Below are positions 6,603-9,196 of a stretch of 9,196 bases of DNA, piece by piece (positions within the stretch are counted from its first letter, which is position 1; each line of letters opens with the position of its first letter). The stretch is taken from the NCBI GenBank assembly GCA_036344135.1, contig JAYYUG010000062.1, positions 1 through 9,196 on the forward strand, given 5' to 3'. The notes under the pieces are model-generated. The model made no database searches, had not been told where the DNA came from, and saw only the letters and a list, made by a program, of their open reading frames with translations. The stretch comes from GCA-002731945 sp036344135 (lineage in GTDB: Bacteria > Pseudomonadota > Alphaproteobacteria > MED-G09). The position numbers and the translations under genes were made by a program.

Positions 6603-7511
6603 TTATAATTTTTTAATAATTTTATCTATAAAATTATCTGAATCTTGCGTATATACCTCTTCCCACGTAATCATCTGATTCCTAGCCCAAGTTAATTGTC
6701 TTTTTGCATATTGATGTGTTCTGAATTTTATAAGATTACCGGCTTCATCTAGATTAATAATATCTTCTAAATAGGAGGATATTTCTTTAACCCCTATAGC
6801 TTTCATTATTGGTGCATCTTTAGATAACTTCTTCTTTATTAATAACTCTACTTCTTCGATAACACCTTTTTTTATCATTTCATCAAACCTAATGTCGCAA
6901 TTCTTGTACAAAGTTTCCCTTGAAGATTTTAGGATGATCTTTATTGACGGGTTAGTAAAATATTTAATACGTTTTTCACTCCAAAAATCAGACATTTTCT
7001 TTTTTGTTCCTCTATAGATCTCTAATGCTCTCAAAATCCTTTGTTTATCATTCGAATCTATTTTTGATGCAATTAATGGGTCAACTCTATCAAGTTCTTT
7101 TCTAAGTTGGTTCAATCCATATTTTTTGTATTCTTTATTAAGAGCTATTCGAAAAGATTTATCGACACTTGGAATAGAAGAAATTCCATCAGTTAAGGAC
7201 TTGAAGTAAAGACCGGTTCCACCGACAAAAATTGGTATTTTGTCTTTCTTTAAAATTGATTCAGTTATTTCACTTGCTTCTTTAATCCATTCTCCTACTG
7301 ACCAGTATTCTTTTCCATCTAAGAAACCATACATGTGGTGAGGAATATTACCCTCATTATACTCGGGCCTTGCAGTTAATATCTTTAAATCTTTATAGAC
7401 CTGCATAGAATCGGCATTAATTATTTCACCATCTAATTTTTTTGCAATATTTTTTGCGAAGGTAGATTTCCCTGATGCAGTAGCGCCAGCTATAAGAATG
7501 ATTTGATTCAT
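6603..7511 (-). CDS. miaA: tRNA dimethylallyltransferase (i6A37 synthesis)
   Basis: MiaA transfers a dimethylallyl group to N6 of adenosine 37 in tRNAs that read codons starting with U. The 302-residue protein is normal in length. The P-loop GATASGKST is at 9-17. INADSMQVYKDLKILTARP (31-49) carries the conserved Asp34. PHHMYGFLDG (57-66) is of the alphaproteobacterial kind. VGGTGLYFKSLTDGI (96-110), the DKQRILRALEIYRGT segment (155-169), MKAIGVKEI (236-244) and the QYAKRQLTWARNQ helix (267-279) complete the family signature. It starts at the ATG at 7509-7511 without a clear Shine-Dalgarno. It is divergent from the DUF1015 gene and lies upstream of ilvB on the same strand. I recall miaA next to ilvB as common in alphaproteobacteria. 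Confidence 0.96.
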   Translation of the reverse strand: MNQIILIAGATASGKSTFAKNIAKKLDGEIINADSMQVYKDLKILTARPEYNEGNIPHHMYGFLDGKEYWSVGEWIKEASEITESILKKDKIPIFVGGTGLYFKSLTDGISSIPSVDKSFRIALNKEYKKYGLNQLRKELDRVDPLIASKIDSNDKQRILRALEIYRGTKKKMSDFWSEKRIKYFTNPSIKIILKSSRETLYKNCDIRFDEMIKKGVIEEVELLIKKKLSKDAPIMKAIGVKEISSYLEDIINLDEAGNLIKFRTHQYAKRQLTWARNQMITWEEVYTQDSDNFIDKIIKKL

Positions 7512-7630
7512 AGTAATTAGATATTCATAATCTCTTCGCTAAATAAATAAACCTATAAAATTTGAACAAATAATACTATGTTGACCTTATTAAATCTTTA
7601 AAAAAAATTGCAAATACATATTTTTCAAAA
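7512..7630. promoter_or_regulatory. Divergent intergenic region between miaA and the DUF1015 gene
   Basis: These 119 very AT-rich bases must hold promoters for both divergent genes. On the plus strand TTGACC at 7581-7586 is a good -35 match, but the sequence 17 bp on (AAAATT) is a weak -10. On the minus strand TTGTTC around 7568-7563 with TTATTT 17 bp downstream is a weak candidate for miaA. Neither start codon has a recognisable Shine-Dalgarno. No RNA gene or small coding frame was seen. Confidence 0.3.
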
Positions 7631-8890
7631 ATGAATAGTAAAAATATAAATCTAATAAAACCTTTTAAGGCCCTTCGACCTATTCCAGAAAAGGCCAATG
7701 ATGTCATTGCGCCACCATATGATGTTTTAAATTCTAAAGAAGCTAAAAAAATGGTGAAAAACAGACCTTATAGTTTCCTTCATATTTCAAAACCAGAAAT
7801 TGATTTACCTCAAAATACTAAATTTAATGATCCTGCAGTTTACAAAAAAGGAAGAGATAATCTTTCATATCTAATTGATGAAAAAATACTGATTAAAGAT
7901 GAGGACGATGCATTATATATATATGAAATAATATTCAAAAATAAATCTCAAACTGGTATTGCTTGTGTTGCCTCAATCGAAGCTTACGATTCAAACTTCA
8001 TAAAAAAACATGAGGATACGACTCTAGTTAAAGAAAACGATAGAGCAAGAAACATCGACGAACTTAAAACCCAAACAGGTCCTGTTCTTTTAACTTATAA
8101 GAACAATAACGAAATCAAAGAAAAATTGCAGGAATTAAAATCCGATAGGCCTCTTTACGAAGTTAATGCAATTGACTCTTCCGTTCATAAAATCTGGAAA
8201 ATAAAAAGGGAAGAAGAAATTAATATTTTAGTTAATAAGTTAAACTCATTAAAAAAATTATTCATAGCAGATGGTCATCATAGATCAGCGGCTGCTTCAA
8301 GAGTTAGTAAAAATATTCTCGACAAGAATCCAAATCATAATGGATTAGAGCCCTACAATTTTTTTCTGGCTGTAGTATTTCCTGATTCTGAAATGACAAT
8401 TCTAGATTACAACCGAGTGATTCATGGAAAGAATGGAAATACAACAGAAAATCTTTTACACTTAATAAAAGATTTCTTTGAAGTAAAAGTTAGCGAAAAA
8501 CCCTATAGACCTATAAGACAAGGTGAGTTCGGAATGTATCTAGATAAAACTTGGTACCAATTACAAATCAATGCAAACCTCATAAAAGAAGAAGATCCAG
8601 TAAAATCATTAGATGTTTCCTTACTGCATGAATATCTTATATCTAACATACTAGGGATTACTGAAGTAAGAACAGATAGAAGAATTGAATTCGTGGGTGG
8701 GGCAAGAGGGTTATCAGAGCTAGAAACCTTAACAGATCAAAGTGAGAATAGCTTAGCTTTTTCCCTTTTTCCCACTCCAATAGAAGCCTTAATTAATGTT
8801 GCAGAGTCAGATAAGATTATGCCTCCAAAATCTACATGGTTCGAGCCTAAACTTCTGGATGGGTTACTGTCGTTTGAACTTTCAGATTAA
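7631..8890 (+). CDS. DUF1015 family protein, function not established (possibly linked to serine/phosphoserine metabolism)
   Basis: This is a 419-residue protein typical of the DUF1015 family in length and motifs, and the only plus-strand gene here. Visible landmarks are PFKALRPIPEKANDVIAPPY (11-30, then DVL), YSFLHISKPEIDLP (47-60), IKKHEDT (124-130), IADGHHRSAAASRV (212-225), QGEFGMYL (297-304) and the C-terminal MPPKSTWFEPKL (397-408). There is no signal peptide or membrane segment, so it should be cytoplasmic. The DGHHR box resembles the G-x-HR motif of ParB/sulfiredoxin-like proteins, which include the archaeal free serine kinase SerK, and DUF1015 genes sit beside serA and serC in several bacteria as I recall. 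A role in serine or phosphoserine chemistry is therefore a reasonable but unproven inference. The gene is divergent from miaA and converges on the protease gene after a 25-bp gap without a clear terminator. Confidence 0.85.
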   Translation: MNSKNINLIKPFKALRPIPEKANDVIAPPYDVLNSKEAKKMVKNRPYSFLHISKPEIDLPQNTKFNDPAVYKKGRDNLSYLIDEKILIKDEDDALYIYEIIFKNKSQTGIACVASIEAYDSNFIKKHEDTTLVKENDRARNIDELKTQTGPVLLTYKNNNEIKEKLQELKSDRPLYEVNAIDSSVHKIWKIKREEEINILVNKLNSLKKLFIADGHHRSAAASRVSKNILDKNPNHNGLEPYNFFLAVVFPDSEMTILDYNRVIHGKNGNTTENLLHLIKDFFEVKVSEKPYRPIRQGEFGMYLDKTWYQLQINANLIKEEDPVKSLDVSLLHEYLISNILGITEVRTDRRIEFVGGARGLSELETLTDQSENSLAFSLFPTPIEALINVAESDKIMPPKSTWFEPKLLDGLLSFELSD

Positions 8891-8915
8891 TCTAAAATTC
8901 AAAACTGTAATTTAA

Positions 8916-9196
8916 TTATTCCTTACCAAAGGATAAAGCAACCAAAGAAGAAACCCTATATTCGGGTCTCCAAACTCTAAGAAGAATCCTTTTATCACCT
9001 GCCTCTTGGCGCTCCTTAAGGAGTTCAAAAGCTTGGACAGGGTTATTAACTTGAACTGTCGATTGATAGGTAAGATTCCCTGAAATCTTTTGATGAGTTA
9101 TGCTCATTAAAACACTTCCAGTAGTAATTTTCTTTGAAAACGCCTCTGAATCTTCTTCAACATCTATTACTGCCACTCCTTCTATATTTGAAGGAA
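8916..9196 (-). CDS. DegP/HtrA-type serine protease (Do-like), C-terminal PDZ end, cut by window edge
   Basis: The minus-strand frame is open to the right edge: PSNIEG precedes GVAVIDVEEDSEAF, so the GTG codon at 9174-9176 is internal and the gene continues outside. The visible 93 residues look like the last PDZ domain of a Do-family protease: an IEGVAVIDV strand, DSEAF where these proteins have a D-S-P-A turn, then TTGSVLMSITHQKIS in place of the usual GDVI-NG/Q segment, then NNPVQAFELLKERQEAGDKRILLRVWR. In this family the protease degrades or refolds misfolded periplasmic proteins. The catalytic His-Asp-Ser domain and signal peptide are not in the window, so whether this is DegP, DegQ or DegS cannot be decided. 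I recall a degP gene near miaA in many alphaproteobacteria, which supports the call. Confidence 0.72.
   Translation of the reverse strand, partial: PSNIEGVAVIDVEEDSEAFSKKITTGSVLMSITHQKISGNLTYQSTVQVNNPVQAFELLKERQEAGDKRILLRVWRPEYRVSSLVALSFGKE

Noticed and set aside
8891..8915. Bidirectional terminator between the DUF1015 gene and the protease gene
   Set aside because: The 25 bp between the stops contain no stem of useful length.
9174..9176. GTG as the start of a small stand-alone 86-residue protein
   Set aside because: The frame stays open upstream to the window edge and the sequence before it continues the PDZ fold, so it is the end of a longer protease.

Overview
The window is AT-rich housekeeping DNA, most likely from a streamlined, low-GC alphaproteobacterium, plausibly a marine lineage. 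This rests on protein style: the long LeuA with a leucine-sensing domain, the short class I IlvC, the alphaproteobacterial-type IlvB, MiaA and MreB, and the order miaA-ilvB-ilvN-ilvC-leuA-mreB-mrdA. As I recall it, that order resembles alphaproteobacterial genomes. No phage, IS, CRISPR, tRNA or rRNA signal was seen.

Layout, in the minus-strand direction of transcription (right to left). The right edge (8916-9196) holds the C-terminal PDZ end of a DegP/HtrA-type periplasmic protease. A plus-strand DUF1015 gene (7631-8890) converges on it. A 119-bp divergent gap separates DUF1015 from miaA (7511-6603), the tRNA A37 prenyltransferase. After a 67-bp gap with a promoter-like TTGACC-17-TAGTTT sequence comes a branched-chain amino acid cluster: ilvB (acetolactate synthase large subunit), ilvN (small subunit), ilvC (ketol-acid reductoisomerase). 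A 239-bp gap follows, then leuA (2-isopropylmalate synthase). After a 17-bp spacer comes mreB, then 21 bp further the start of mrdA (PBP2), which runs off the left edge.

How the genes work together: IlvB/IlvN make acetolactate, IlvC converts it to the dihydroxy acid, and LeuA takes the derived 2-ketoisovalerate into the leucine branch. ilvD, ilvE and leuBCD are not in the window. MreB and PBP2 belong to the elongasome, which builds the lateral cell wall.

The most interesting part is the ilvC-leuA gap. On the minus strand it encodes a 38-codon leader peptide ending in a leucine cluster (LLALLLICP, then stop). Downstream are two interleaved perfect stems with the geometry of an H-type pseudoknot. 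Three of the leucine codons are also complementary over 7 nt to the leuA Shine-Dalgarno. No U-tract follows, so this looks like a leucine attenuator acting on translation rather than by a classic terminator. Other points worth noting are the absence of mreC and mreD between mreB and mrdA, a TTG start for mreB, DUF1015 in a slot where I would expect serB, and Glu instead of Asp at the ThDP-Mg site of IlvB. The rest of the window is ordinary.
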